NCBI GenBank assembly: GCA_001298545.1
Contig: LJCX01000026.1
Coordinates: forward strand, 620,001 to 684,000
Source: Actinobacteria bacterium OV320
GTDB taxonomy: Bacteria; Actinomycetota; Actinomycetes; Streptomycetales; Streptomycetaceae
DNA length: 64,000 bases
Direction: 5' to 3'
Shown here: in pieces, positions 51,764 to 60,936 of the stretch
Layout: each line of letters opens with the position of its first letter
Position numbering within the stretch: the stretch's first letter is position 1
Made by a program: the position numbers and the translations under genes
Notes under the pieces: model-generated
Databases searched by the model: none
Told to the model about the DNA's origin: nothing
What the model saw: only the letters and a program-made list of their open reading frames with translations

Positions 51764-52786
51764 TCAGTGACCGCCCGCGGTGTACAGGCCGGGGCGCGGG
51801 GCGAGTTCGACCGCGACGCGCGTGTCGCTCGCCAGGGCCCGGATCCCGGCCTCGGCGACGACGGAGGCCGCGTAGCCGTCCCACACGGTCGGGCCGGTGA
51901 CCAGACCGCGCCGGGTGGCGTCGACCCAGGCCTGCACCTCGCGGTCGTAGGCGTCCGCGAACCGCACGAGGTAGTCCTGGGGCACCTCCGCGCCGGCGGT
52001 GCCCCCTGTGGTGACGAGCACCCCCTGGTCGTCACCGATCCGCGCGCTGCCCGCCTCGCACACGGCCTCGCAGCGCACCTGGTACCCGAAGCCGCAGTTG
52101 ACGAAGACCTCCACGTCGACCAGGGCGCCCCCGTCGGTCTCGAAGAGCACGAACTGCGGGTCGAGCAGGCCCTGCGGGGCGCCGGCGGAGGGGCGCGGGC
52201 GCCGCACGGTGACCGCGGTCAGCTCCTGGCCGAGCAGCCAGCGGGCCGCGTCGATCTCGTGCGACACCGAGCTGTCGATCAGCATCGCGCTGGTGAAGCC
52301 CGGCGGTGAGGAGACATTGCGGTGCACGCAGTGCAGCATCAGCGGCCGCCCGAGCCGCCCGTCGTCCAGCAGCGCCTTGAGCCCGCGGTACCCGGCGTCG
52401 TAGCGCCGCATGAACCCGATCTGCGTCAGCCGCCGCCCCAGCCGGGCCTCCGCCTCCAGCACGCGCAGCGCCCCGGCCGAGTCCGGCACCATGGGCTTCT
52501 CGCACAGCACCGGCAGCCCGCGGGCGAAGGCCGCGAGCAACGCCTCCTGGTGCGCGGGGCCGGGCGAGGCGATCAGTACGGCCTCGACGCCGGGCGCGTC
52601 GAGCGCGGCCTCGACCTCCGTGTGGACCGTCACCCCCTCGATCCCGGCCACGGCCTCCTTCGCGCGCGCGGCATCGGGATCGGCCACGGCGGCGACCCTG
52701 GCTCCGCTGACCACGCGATCGAGGCGGCGTATGTGGTCGGCTCCCATGTGTCCGGCACCCAGCACGGCCACCAGCAGGTCACTCAC
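51764..52786 (-). CDS. Gfo/Idh/MocA oxidoreductase, inositol-dehydrogenase-like
   Basis: A 340-residue NAD(P)-dependent oxidoreductase. The N-terminal Rossmann motif is V-L-G-A-G-H-M-G, the C-E-K-P-M motif holds the conserved Lys, and the middle reads M-R-R-Y-D-A-G-Y-R-G-L-K-A-L and S-S-V-S-H-E-I-D as in myo-inositol 2-dehydrogenases. GTG 52786. It converges with the SsgA-like gene 13 bases away. No other inositol genes are near, so the sugar substrate is open. Confidence 0.87.
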   Translation of the reverse strand: MSDLLVAVLGAGHMGADHIRRLDRVVSGARVAAVADPDAARAKEAVAGIEGVTVHTEVEAALDAPGVEAVLIASPGPAHQEALLAAFARGLPVLCEKPMVPDSAGALRVLEAEARLGRRLTQIGFMRRYDAGYRGLKALLDDGRLGRPLMLHCVHRNVSSPPGFTSAMLIDSSVSHEIDAARWLLGQELTAVTVRRPRPSAGAPQGLLDPQFVLFETDGGALVDVEVFVNCGFGYQVRCEAVCEAGSARIGDDQGVLVTTGGTAGAEVPQDYLVRFADAYDREVQAWVDATRRGLVTGPTVWDGYAASVVAEAGIRALASDTRVAVELAPRPGLYTAGGH

Positions 52787-52904
52787 GCGTACTCACCCTC
52801 CCGGTGGACGATCACGCCGTAGCGTACGCCGCCGGTGAAAGCCGCTGCCGGGGCCCGGCCGGTGCAACGCCGGCGAGGCAGGCCGGGCCGCCGCCGAGCG
52901 GGGG

Positions 52905-53999
52905 TCAGTAGCGCAGCACGCCTGCCATCCCGTCCGCGTCACCCAGTGCGCCGTCGGGTACGAAGCGCACCTCGGCGCCCGTCTCCAGGCACTGCTCGAC
53001 GATCTCGTCCACGATGTCCTCGCGGGCGTCGAGATCGCCGCTCACGGCGGGGACGAGATGGTCGCCGCCGTCGCGGACCGTGACCCGGTAGTTCTCCTCC
53101 ACGGCCAGCAGCCGGATCCGGCCCTCGCGGGCGTTCTGCCAGAGCTCGTCGACGCCGGCCGCGAACGTCTTGTGTCCACGGGCCGAGTCGAGCTCCCGGG
53201 CGACGGCGGCGGTGTTCCGGCGGGCCTGCGCGTCGTGCAGCGGGCGCACCGCCTGCCACACGGCGTCGGGTGTGCCGTGGGAGAGCCCGCCGTGCGCGAC
53301 GTGCATCGCGTCCCGGGTGACTCCGCCCAGCTCGTCGAGGAGGGACAGCGCCGCCTGCTCGCCGGTGATGTACAGCGGTCGCGGGTCCTGGCGCAGCAGT
53401 GCGCCGAGCGCCGTGTCGGCCTCGCGCAGGAAGTGACGGGTGTCCTCGTCGCGGAACGTGCTGGGCAGGTCGCCGATCCGCTCCATGCGTTCGGCGTCGA
53501 AGTTCGGCTGGCTCCTGACCAGCGGGAAGCCGCCGGCGTGCTCCTCGGTGATCCGGTCGGCGCCGCCGTTCCACAACGTGACGCGGTCGGCGGAGACCGA
53601 CAGGACCCAGAACGGGCGTTCGGCGGCCTGGGCCGAGACGAGGTTGCGGGTCAGGAAGGTGTCGGAGAGCACGACGCGTTCCGGGACGGCACGGGCCAGG
53701 GACCACACCTGGTGCTCGCCCGGGGCGGCGTAGATGACCAGGCCGTCCTCGGTGTGTGCCAGGTCGACCTCGGCCAGGGCCCGGTCGAGCTGGTCGCCGA
53801 CGTCGGCGCGCCGCTCGCGGCTGACCGCCGGATCGGTCTCCAGCTGTTTCTTCGCCTCGGCCACGACATTGCGCAGCCGGACCCGGTCCTGGGCGTTCTC
53901 GGGTTCCCGGCGGTGCGTCGGTGTCAGCACGGACACCGCGGGATAGGGGCGCGGGCGGCGCAGTTCGGAGAGGGTCGCTGGGCTGAGTGCGTGCTCCAT
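52905..53999 (-). CDS. baeRF-type protein (bacterial archaeo-eukaryotic release-factor fold)
   Basis: A 364-residue soluble protein. The C-terminus R-E-D-I-V-D-E-I-V-E-Q-C-L-E-T-G-A-E-V-R-F-V-P and the preceding H-V-A-H-G-G region match the bacterial eRF1-domain family (baeRF). Members are proposed to act on ribosomes or in stress responses. The start M-E-H-A-L-S is the likely N-terminus (ATG 53999). No genetic partner is evident. Confidence 0.72.
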   Translation of the reverse strand: MEHALSPATLSELRRPRPYPAVSVLTPTHRREPENAQDRVRLRNVVAEAKKQLETDPAVSRERRADVGDQLDRALAEVDLAHTEDGLVIYAAPGEHQVWSLARAVPERVVLSDTFLTRNLVSAQAAERPFWVLSVSADRVTLWNGGADRITEEHAGGFPLVRSQPNFDAERMERIGDLPSTFRDEDTRHFLREADTALGALLRQDPRPLYITGEQAALSLLDELGGVTRDAMHVAHGGLSHGTPDAVWQAVRPLHDAQARRNTAAVARELDSARGHKTFAAGVDELWQNAREGRIRLLAVEENYRVTVRDGGDHLVPAVSGDLDAREDIVDEIVEQCLETGAEVRFVPDGALGDADGMAGVLRY

Positions 54000-54257
54000 A
54001 TCAGCACGATAGGTCCCAATTGCCGTTCAGGCATTTGGGGCAATGGCCGTACGTCTCCGGTCGCCTGCGTCGTTGCGGTCGCAGTGATGGTCGCAGCGGT
54101 GGCCGGCGGGCGTTCCCCGGCCGCCGGGGCAAGCCTTGTGCTGATGGGCACGAGCGATCGCACCTGCGCGATCTCGTGGGCGTCCGACGGTGACGGCGAC
54201 CCCCTCGGCCGGTTACCGTACGCGTCAGTAACCGGGACCGCACCGCAGGAGGCACCC

Positions 54258-55040
54258 ATGCCGCAGCTCGAAGTCGACGGCGCAGCACTGACGTACGACG
54301 ACGAGGGCCCGCGCGACGGCGACGGGGTGCCCCTGGTGTTCGTGCACGGCTGGACGGCGAACCGGCACCGCTGGGACCACCAGGTGGCGCACTTCGCCGA
54401 GCGGCGCCGGGTGATCCGGCTCGACCTGCGCGGGCACGGCGAGAGCAGCGGTGCCGGCGTGAAGACGGTCGCGGAGCTGGCGACGGACCTCCTTGCCCTC
54501 CTCGACCACCTGGAGATCGAGCGGTTCGTGCTGATCGGTCACTCGATGGGCGGGATGATCTCCCAGACCGTCGCCCTCTCCCATCCCGATCGGGTGGAGC
54601 GCATGGTGCTGGTGAACTCCATCGGCCGGATGACCTACAGCCGGGGCAGGGGCCTGCTGATGGGCGTCTCCACCCTCGTCCCCTTCAAGCTGTTCGTCGC
54701 GACCAACATCCAGCGGGCCTTCGCGCCCGGTTACCCCCGCGACGAGATCCGCGCGTACATCAAGTCCTCCGCGGACACCCCGCGTGAGGTGGTCATGACG
54801 CTGTACGGCGCCATGCGTGCCTTCGACGTGCTGGACCGGGTCGGGGAGATCCAGGCCCCGACCCTGATGATCCACGGCTACCACGACATCCAGCTCCCGG
54901 TGCAGCAGATGCTGCGCATGGCCAAGGCCTATCCGGACGCCACCGTCCGGGTCCTCGACGCGGGCCACGAACTCCCGGTCGAGAAGCCGGCCGAGCTGAC
55001 GGCGGCGATCGACGCCTTCGTCACCGTCAAGCCCTCGTAG
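54258..55040 (+). CDS. Alpha/beta hydrolase
   Basis: A 260-residue alpha/beta hydrolase with V-F-V-H-G-W-T-A-N near residue 27, L-D-L-R-G-H-G-E-S, nucleophile elbow G-H-S-M-G-G (Ser near residue 97), and the catalytic His in D-A-G-H-E-L-P. GCAGGAGG is positioned well for ATG 54258. The 258 bases before it contain no recognisable gene. Substrate unknown. Confidence 0.87.
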   Translation: MPQLEVDGAALTYDDEGPRDGDGVPLVFVHGWTANRHRWDHQVAHFAERRRVIRLDLRGHGESSGAGVKTVAELATDLLALLDHLEIERFVLIGHSMGGMISQTVALSHPDRVERMVLVNSIGRMTYSRGRGLLMGVSTLVPFKLFVATNIQRAFAPGYPRDEIRAYIKSSADTPREVVMTLYGAMRAFDVLDRVGEIQAPTLMIHGYHDIQLPVQQMLRMAKAYPDATVRVLDAGHELPVEKPAELTAAIDAFVTVKPS

Positions 55041-55058
55041 CCGTTGCAGCCGCTGTAA

Positions 55059-55094
55059 GCCTGGTGGGCCTGGTAGGCCTGGTGGGTCTCGTGG
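55059..55094. repeat. Tandem 9-base repeat between convergent genes
   Basis: Units GCCTGGTGG, GCCTGGTAG, GCCTGGTGG and GTCTCGTGG lie in the 72-base gap between convergent stop codons at 55040 and 55113. No regular terminator hairpin is visible. Confidence 0.5.
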
Positions 55095-55112
55095 CCGTCG
55101 GTCGCGGGGCCG

Positions 55113-56606
55113 CTAGCCGAAGCTGTCCGGGTCCGCGGCCTTCCAGTCCGTCTCCCAGGACGGCGGTGGTCCGGCGAGCAGTTCTCCCGGCGCCAGCCAC
55201 TCGTACAGCTCCGCGTACGAGCGGACCTCGCCCGGCCGCGTCCGCCGGACCAGATGGCCGGGAGTGAGTTCGGCCGGCTCGCGGATGCCCATCGCCGCCA
55301 TGATCCGGACGGCGTCCCGCACCGTCTCCCGCTGGTAGCGCCGGACCCGCCGGGCCTTGTCGGCCACGTTCAAGGAGCGCGTCCGCAGCGGATCCTGGGT
55401 CGCGACGCCGGCCGGGCAGGTCCCGGTGTGGCACCGCAGCGCGCCGACACAGCCGACGGCGCGCATCATCGCCCGGGCCGCGTTGGTGTAGTCGGCGCCC
55501 TGCGCGAGACGGGTGACGATGTCCGAGCCGGTGGCCACCCGGCCGCTCGCCCCGATCCGGACCCGGTCCCGGAGCCCGACGCCGACCAGGGCGTTGTGCA
55601 CGGTGATCAGCCCCTGGGTGAGCGGCATACCGAGGCGGCCGGCGAACCCCGCAGGTCCGGCGCCGGTGCCGCCCTCCGACCCGTCCACCACCACGAAGTC
55701 GGGCGCCAGACCCTCCGCCACCATCGCCCGGCACACCGCGAGGAACTCCCGCCGCGAGCCCACGCACAGCTTGAACCCGATCGGTTTGCCGCCCGCCAGC
55801 TCACGCAGCCGGGCCAGGAACAGCACCAGTTCACGCGGCGTCGAGAAGACCCGGTGCGACGGCGGCGACACCACCGTCTCGCCCACCGGGACCTTCCGCT
55901 CCCGCGCGATCTCGGCGCTCACCTTCACCCCGGGCAGCACCCGGCCGCTGCCCGGCGCCGACCCCTGGGACAGCTTCAACGACACGCACCTCACCTCGGG
56001 CAGCGCCGCCTTGTCCGCGAACTCGCGTGCGTCGAAGCCGCCGTCGGCGTCCCGGCAGCCGAAGTACCCCGTCCCGATCTCCCAGACCAGGTCGCCGCCG
56101 CCGCGCAGATGGTGCTCCGACAGCCCGCCCTCCCCGGTGTCCTGCGCGAAACGCCCCAGCGCCGCACCCCTGTTGAGGGCGAGCACCGCGCGCGACGACA
56201 GCGCCCCGAAACTCATCGCGGACACGTTCAGCAGCGCCATGTCGTAGGGCTGGGAGCAGTCCGGCCCGCCCACCCGCACCACCGGCGGCTCCTCCTCGGC
56301 AGGCTCGACCGGCCGCAGCGACGGCACCAGATACTCGTACGCGTCCCGGTCGCCGCCGAACGGCTCCCGCGCGCCGCCGCTCCGGGCACCCGCGCGTACC
56401 TCCTGCGGCGGATAGCGCAGCCGCCCGACCAGCGGGTGGTTGCGCAGTTCGGAGCGGCGGCGCTGGAGCAGGTCCCAGCCCCCCAGACAGGCCGCCGCCA
56501 GCAGCGGTCCGGCCGCGAGCCACCACCAGGCGGACCGGGCGGACGAGGCGACCGTCGTCCCGGCCGCGAGGAGGCAGACGAGGAGCAGCGGCAGGAGCCG
56601 GCGCAC
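55113..56606 (-). CDS. FMN-binding glutamate-synthase-like protein with membrane anchor
   Basis: A 497-residue protein. Two hydrophobic segments (about residues 5-20 and 26-45) precede the FMN-binding GltB-like barrel: N-V-S-A-M-S-F-G-A-L-S, D-T-G-E-G-G-L-S, V-V-D-G-S-E-G-G-T-G-A, and R-C-H-T-G-T-C-P-A-G-V-A-T, which supplies the cysteines near an iron-sulfur site. No amidotransferase domain is present, so it is not full glutamate synthase. Its GTG directly follows the stop of the peptidase gene, suggesting one transcript. Confidence 0.86.
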   Translation of the reverse strand: MRRLLPLLLVCLLAAGTTVASSARSAWWWLAAGPLLAAACLGGWDLLQRRRSELRNHPLVGRLRYPPQEVRAGARSGGAREPFGGDRDAYEYLVPSLRPVEPAEEEPPVVRVGGPDCSQPYDMALLNVSAMSFGALSSRAVLALNRGAALGRFAQDTGEGGLSEHHLRGGGDLVWEIGTGYFGCRDADGGFDAREFADKAALPEVRCVSLKLSQGSAPGSGRVLPGVKVSAEIARERKVPVGETVVSPPSHRVFSTPRELVLFLARLRELAGGKPIGFKLCVGSRREFLAVCRAMVAEGLAPDFVVVDGSEGGTGAGPAGFAGRLGMPLTQGLITVHNALVGVGLRDRVRIGASGRVATGSDIVTRLAQGADYTNAARAMMRAVGCVGALRCHTGTCPAGVATQDPLRTRSLNVADKARRVRRYQRETVRDAVRIMAAMGIREPAELTPGHLVRRTRPGEVRSYAELYEWLAPGELLAGPPPSWETDWKAADPDSFG

Positions 56607-58226
56607 TCAGTCGTCGTCCTCGTCGGGCCCGCAGGAGCTGCCGCTGGGCGGGAGGGAGCCGTAGAGCAGGAAGTCGTCGACCTTGCGGTGCACGCACTTG
56701 GACGACCCGTATCCGGTGTGGCCGTCGCCCTTGTTGTCGAGCACCACGGCCGCGGTACCGAGACGCTTCGCCGTCTCCACGGTCCAGCGGTACGGCGTCG
56801 CCGGGTCCCCGCGCGTGCCGACCAGCAGCATCTCCGGGGTGCTCAGGTCCTTCACCTCGTCGCGGATGAAATCGGTTCCCCTGGGGCGGCCGTAGCACAT
56901 CAGGACCTCGTTGAGGCGGTACTGCCCGAAGACCGGTGAAGCCTTGTCGTACGCGGCGCGCAGCCGCTTGAGGTCCGCGGAGATCTGCGCGGCCGTGGGA
57001 CGGTCGGGATCGTCGGCGCAGTTGATCGCCATCAGCGCCGCGGGCAGGTTGTCGAGGGGGATGTCCTCCTCGTCGACGAGCGCCCCGGGGGAGGGCTCGC
57101 CGCGGCCCGCGGCCCGGAGCGGGAAGGGCAGCGGCAGGGCGAAGCCGCCGGTCGCGAAGGACAGGACCCCGCTGGCGTCCCCGCTCTCGATGAGCTGGGC
57201 CAGCGCCCGTTCCAGCAGGGGCCACAGCTCCTTGCTGTACAGCCCCTGTCCGAGCGCGCCGACGAGGTCCTGGCCGGAGAAGTCGTCGCCGAAGTCGGTC
57301 GGCACCGGGTCCTCGTCCAGCGAGCGCACGAGCCGGACGACCTCCCCGCGGGCCACGCGCGGATCCTGCCCGAACGGGCAGGCGATGTCCTTCGTGCACC
57401 AGCCGACGAAGTCGTCCAGCGCCACCTGCTGCCCCCGGGCGCCCGCGAGGCCCTGCTCGGTGAGCGGCTCGGTCAGGGTGTCGACGCCGTCGAGCACCAG
57501 CCGGCCCACCTTGTCGGGGAACCGGGCGGCGTACACCGCGCCGAGCCGGGTGCCGTACGAGAACCCCAGGTAGTTGAGCTTCTTGTCACCGAGTGCCGCG
57601 CGCAGCACGTCCAGGTCGTGTGCCGCGTCGACGGTGCCTATGTGCGGCAGCACCGGCCCCGAGTGCTCGGCGCAGTCGGCGGCCACCCGCTTCAACCGGG
57701 TGAGGAGCGCCTGGGGATCGGCGAGGGCCGAGTCGTCGTCCAGGGAGGCCAGTCCGCTGTCCGCACCGTCCCCGCAGCTGACGGGGGAGGACCGGCCGAC
57801 CCCCCGGGGATCGAGGCTGACCACGTCGTAGCCGTCGGTGAGGTCCATGAACTCCTTGCCCCCGTAGGCGAGTTCGGGAACACCGGGGCCGCCTGGACCG
57901 CCGAAGTTGAGCACCACCGAGCCGCGCTTGTCGCCCGTGGCCCGGTAGCGGGCGAGCGCGAGGTCGAGCGTGCCGGACTTGGGGTGGCCGTAGTCGAGGG
58001 GGACGGTCAGGTCGGCGCACTGCAGGTCCTTGGGCATGCCGTCGCCGTCGCACGCCGACCACGTGACCTTCTGGTCGTAGAACCGGGAGAGGTCGGGACG
58101 GTCGCCCTCGGCGGCGTTCCGGTTCGCGGTCGCCGTCGGCAGGCCCGCGCCCACCAGGGTCAGTGCGGCGGTGGCGGCGAGCGCGCAGCGCCGCAGCCCG
58201 GGGCGCGTCGGCAGCTTGGCCAGCAT
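56607..58226 (-). CDS. Secreted TAP-like serine peptidase / alpha/beta hydrolase
   Basis: A 539-residue protein. The signal peptide (basic start, hydrophobic core A-L-A-A-T-A-A-L-T-L-V-G) ends near residue 30. The hydrolase has N-F-G-G-P-G-G-P-G, L-D-P-R-G-V-G-R-S, nucleophile elbow G-F-S-Y-G-T (Ser near residue 200), and the C-terminal TAP-like region ending V-L-D-N-K-G-D-G-H-T. It belongs with Streptomyces tripeptidyl aminopeptidases. GGAGG lies five bases before ATG 58226. Acidic tail D-E-D-D-D. Confidence 0.88.
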   Translation of the reverse strand: MLAKLPTRPGLRRCALAATAALTLVGAGLPTATANRNAAEGDRPDLSRFYDQKVTWSACDGDGMPKDLQCADLTVPLDYGHPKSGTLDLALARYRATGDKRGSVVLNFGGPGGPGVPELAYGGKEFMDLTDGYDVVSLDPRGVGRSSPVSCGDGADSGLASLDDDSALADPQALLTRLKRVAADCAEHSGPVLPHIGTVDAAHDLDVLRAALGDKKLNYLGFSYGTRLGAVYAARFPDKVGRLVLDGVDTLTEPLTEQGLAGARGQQVALDDFVGWCTKDIACPFGQDPRVARGEVVRLVRSLDEDPVPTDFGDDFSGQDLVGALGQGLYSKELWPLLERALAQLIESGDASGVLSFATGGFALPLPFPLRAAGRGEPSPGALVDEEDIPLDNLPAALMAINCADDPDRPTAAQISADLKRLRAAYDKASPVFGQYRLNEVLMCYGRPRGTDFIRDEVKDLSTPEMLLVGTRGDPATPYRWTVETAKRLGTAAVVLDNKGDGHTGYGSSKCVHRKVDDFLLYGSLPPSGSSCGPDEDDD

Positions 58227-58451
58227 CAGTGCCTCCAGGGACGCCCGCAGCGGTCCGGGAACGGCGCCCTGGCTCACGATAGGCGGCCTGCCGACGACCC
58301 GCCTCCGGGCGGGCGGGGGCCGCCCCGCGCCCCTTGGCGGGGTGCGCCCGGGGCGCCCCGCGAGGCCCGTGCGAAGGGGCTGACACCAGTTCGACGAGAG
58401 GACCGAAGAGGGCTCGCAAAGGTGACCCAATGGGGTGAAAGGGTGTTCAGG

Positions 58452-58479
58452 CATAACCCGGATGGTGCGCCGACGTTCT
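58452..58479 (+). promoter_or_regulatory. BldN-like promoter of the chaplin gene
   Basis: CATAAC and CGTTCT are separated by exactly 16 bases, close to the BldN sigma-factor consensus CGTAAC-N16-CGTTGA. Chaplin genes are known BldN targets. A hairpin (GCGGGC/GCCCGC, 58487-58502) lies in the leader. The rest of 58227-58528 shows nothing else. Confidence 0.55.
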
Positions 58480-58528
58480 ACCGGGTGCGGGCGAGTGCCC
58501 GCGATTGAAGTCTGGAAGGCAGGGACCC

Positions 58529-59302
58529 ATGAGACGGGTTACCCGAACCGGTGTGATGGCCGTCGCCGCAGTTTCCGGCGCGATGGCTGTGACACTGCCC
58601 GCACACGCCGACTCCGCGGCGGACGGCTCAGCGGCCGGCTCGCCCGGACTGATCTCCGGCAACGGTGTCCAGTTGCCGGTACACCTCCCGGTGAACCTGT
58701 GCGGGAACACGGTGAACGTGGTGGGCGTGCTGAACCCCGCCGCGGGCAACACCTGCGCCAACAAGGGCGCGGCGGCCGCTCCCGACAAGCACGGCGCTTC
58801 GTCCGGTGGTGGGGCCGCCACACACGGCGCTTCGTCCGGTGGTGGGGGCGCCACACACGGCGCGTCCTCCGGCGGTGGGGCCACCGCACACGGCGCCGCG
58901 CAGGACTCCCCGGGCGTCGTCTCCGGCAACGGCATCCAGTTGCCGGTCCACCTCCCGGTGAACGTCAGCGGCAACAGCGTGAACCTCGTCGGCATCGCGA
59001 ACCCGGCGATCGGCAACGAGTCCGTCAACGTGTCCGATGAGGAGCCCCCGCCGCCCGGCGAGCCCGCTCCGCAGCCGCAGCCGCCGACCCGCCACGACCC
59101 GCCCTCGAAGCCGCAGCACCCCGGCCCGCGGGCCGTTCCGCAGACGCCGGCCGTCGCGCCCCAGATCGGGGTGCCCGAGGCCATGTCCTCGCTCGCCCAC
59201 ACGGGGGCCGACGCCACCCTGCCCGCCGTCGCCGGCAGCGCGGCCCTGCTGCTCGGCGGTCTGGCCCTCCAGCGGCGGTTCCGCCCGCACGCGGAGCGCT
59301 GA
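58529..59302 (+). CDS. Long chaplin with two chaplin domains and sortase signal
   Basis: A 257-residue surface protein that helps make aerial hyphae hydrophobic. A signal peptide (about residues 1-27) is followed by chaplin domain 1 (S-G-N-G-V-Q-L-P-V-H-L-P-V-N, residues 43-79), which has both Cys. A Gly/Ser/His repeat linker and chaplin domain 2 (residues about 131-166) come next, then a Pro-rich spacer, the L-A-H-T-G sortase motif near residue 227, a hydrophobic segment and a basic tail. Domain 2 has Ser in place of both Cys positions. The architecture equals that of ChpA-C of S. coelicolor. ATG 58529 has AAGGCAGGG upstream. Confidence 0.93.
   Translation: MRRVTRTGVMAVAAVSGAMAVTLPAHADSAADGSAAGSPGLISGNGVQLPVHLPVNLCGNTVNVVGVLNPAAGNTCANKGAAAAPDKHGASSGGGAATHGASSGGGGATHGASSGGGATAHGAAQDSPGVVSGNGIQLPVHLPVNVSGNSVNLVGIANPAIGNESVNVSDEEPPPPGEPAPQPQPPTRHDPPSKPQHPGPRAVPQTPAVAPQIGVPEAMSSLAHTGADATLPAVAGSAALLLGGLALQRRFRPHAER
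58790..58888 (+). repeat. Three 33-base units in the chaplin linker
   Basis: Three in-frame 33-base units start at 58790, 58823 and 58856, each encoding H-G-A-S-S-G-G-G plus three variable residues, with a partial fourth. Copies differ mostly by synonymous changes. Such linkers vary in unit number between strains. Confidence 0.8.
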
Positions 59303-59369
59303 GCCGCCCTCCTCGGATGCGAGTTGCGCAGGCCCCCTCGGTCAGGTCGGGCGGGGGCAGGGGGCCTGT

Positions 59370-59675
59370 GGCGATCCGGCCCGGCGTACGGGTGGGCGCA
59401 TGGGCGGCCGCGCACGTCGGACAGTGTTCGCCGGATGTGTAGACCGTCGCCGCGGGCCGTCCCGCGGGCGACAGGCGTTCCGGCGACCAGCGGGTCGGCT
59501 CGAACTCGGGATGCCGGGTGCGGTCGCCGGAGGCCACCCGGTCGTGGTCCTCGGCGAGCACCGTGCCGTCCGCGCCCACCAGTACCGAACCGAACGGCTC
59601 GGCGCCGACCCGCGGCGCCTCGGCGGCGAGTTCCACGCAGCGGCGCGGATACGGCAGTTCGGCGGCCTCGACCAT
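59370..59675 (-). pseudogene. Truncated nucleoside/deoxycytidylate deaminase
   Basis: From ATG 59675 the frame gives a CDA-fold deaminase: G-S-V-L-V-G-A-D-G, the zinc segment T-R-H-P-E-F, and Y-T-S-G-E-H-C-P-T-C-A-A-A-H. After about 95 residues homology stops. The normal last 60 residues are replaced by unrelated sequence, and the open frame runs antisense into the chaplin gene to 59025. I read this as a 3'-truncated relic. HPE and the PxxC pair remain, so decay is recent or only the C-terminus was lost. Confidence 0.6.
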
Positions 59676-59719
59676 GGCGTACGGCTCCTCGACGGTTGAC
59701 CCGGGCTTCGCCGCCCGGC

Positions 59720-60919
59720 CTAGGCTCGGCTCCGCGCGACCGGAAAGGCGTGCCGGCGGCCCAGCACGACCGCGGTGAGGGCCAGCGCGACCAGCGGCAG
59801 TGCCGTCCACGGCAGGGCCCCCGCGCCCAGCGCCCCCAGGACCACACCTCCGGTCAGCGAGCCGCCCGCGATGCCCGCGTTGTACACCGTCGTCTGGAGC
59901 GAGGTCGCCACGTCGGAGGCGGCGGGCCCCGAGGCGTTCACCAGTGCCGTCTGGATGAGGGTCGGCGCCCCGCCGAAGGCCACTCCCCACAGGGCGACGG
60001 AGACCAGCAGCACGGCGGGCGCGTCGGCGTACCGGCCGAGGGCGAGCATGACCGCCGCGCACAGGGCGAGCGCGCCGAGCAGCGTGGCCCGCGGGCGCCG
60101 GTCCACCAGCAGGCCCGTCCCCCAGATCCCGGCGACGGTGGACGCCCCGAACACCAGCAGCACCACATCCGTACGCCCGAACCCCGCGTGCTCGGTGAAG
60201 GGCGCGATGTACGTGTACAGCACCTGGTGGCCCAGCAGCAGGAACAGGGTCACGGAGAGGATCACCGGGAGCCCCGGCAGCAGGGCGACCCGGGCCGACG
60301 GCACCCGCTCGCCCCGTGCCTCGCCCGGAAAGTCGGGGACCCGCCACCGCACCCAGCCCACCAGCAGCACCGCCAGTGCGGACAGCAGCCCGAACGCCGC
60401 GCGCCAGCCCACCACCTCGGCCAGCGCCGTCCCGGCGGGCACCCCCAGCGACAGCGCGAGCGTGATGCCGGCGAGCACGACCGCGATGGCCCGGCCGCGT
60501 CGCTCGGCCGTTACCATCCGGGCCGCGTACCCGGCGAGCATCGCCCACAGCGTGCCGCCCATGACACCGGCGACCAGGCGCGCGGTGAAGGTGAGGCCGT
60601 ACGACGACGACAGCGCGACCACCGCGTTGCTCAGCGCGAAGCCCAGCAGGGTGCCGAGGAGGACCGGCCGGCGCGGCAGGCCGCGCAGGAGCGCGGTCAC
60701 CGGGATCGCCGCGACGAACGACGCCATCGCGTACCCGGTGACCAGGTACCCCACCCGGGCCTCGGGGACGCCGAGGGCCGGTGCCATGCGCGGCAGCAGT
60801 CCGGCGGGCAGCAGCTCGGTCACCACGGCGGTGAAGGCGGCCGTGGACAGGGCGAGCAGCCCCGGCCAGGGCAGGGAAGACGGCACGGCGGTGCCCTTGA
60901 CCATGGAGGTGGTGGACAT
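59720..60919 (-). CDS. MFS efflux transporter
   Basis: A 399-residue major-facilitator transporter with twelve predicted TM segments. It has the loop 2-3 region (G-L-P-R-R-P-V-L-L-G-T) and G-V-P-A-G-T-A-L-A in TM5, which resembles drug/sugar exporters of the AraJ/SotB class. ATG 60919 is chosen over 60937 because a palindrome overlaps the latter. It is divergent from a MerR regulator with that dyad between, so the pair probably forms an inducible efflux unit. Confidence 0.88.
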   Translation of the reverse strand: MSTTSMVKGTAVPSSLPWPGLLALSTAAFTAVVTELLPAGLLPRMAPALGVPEARVGYLVTGYAMASFVAAIPVTALLRGLPRRPVLLGTLLGFALSNAVVALSSSYGLTFTARLVAGVMGGTLWAMLAGYAARMVTAERRGRAIAVVLAGITLALSLGVPAGTALAEVVGWRAAFGLLSALAVLLVGWVRWRVPDFPGEARGERVPSARVALLPGLPVILSVTLFLLLGHQVLYTYIAPFTEHAGFGRTDVVLLVFGASTVAGIWGTGLLVDRRPRATLLGALALCAAVMLALGRYADAPAVLLVSVALWGVAFGGAPTLIQTALVNASGPAASDVATSLQTTVYNAGIAGGSLTGGVVLGALGAGALPWTALPLVALALTAVVLGRRHAFPVARSRA

Positions 60920-60936
60920 GCCACCATGGTCGAACA

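Noticed and set aside
58790..58888. Short regular repeats resembling a CRISPR array
   Set aside because: Units are contiguous, in frame and code a Gly/Ser/His linker; there are no spacers and no cas genes.
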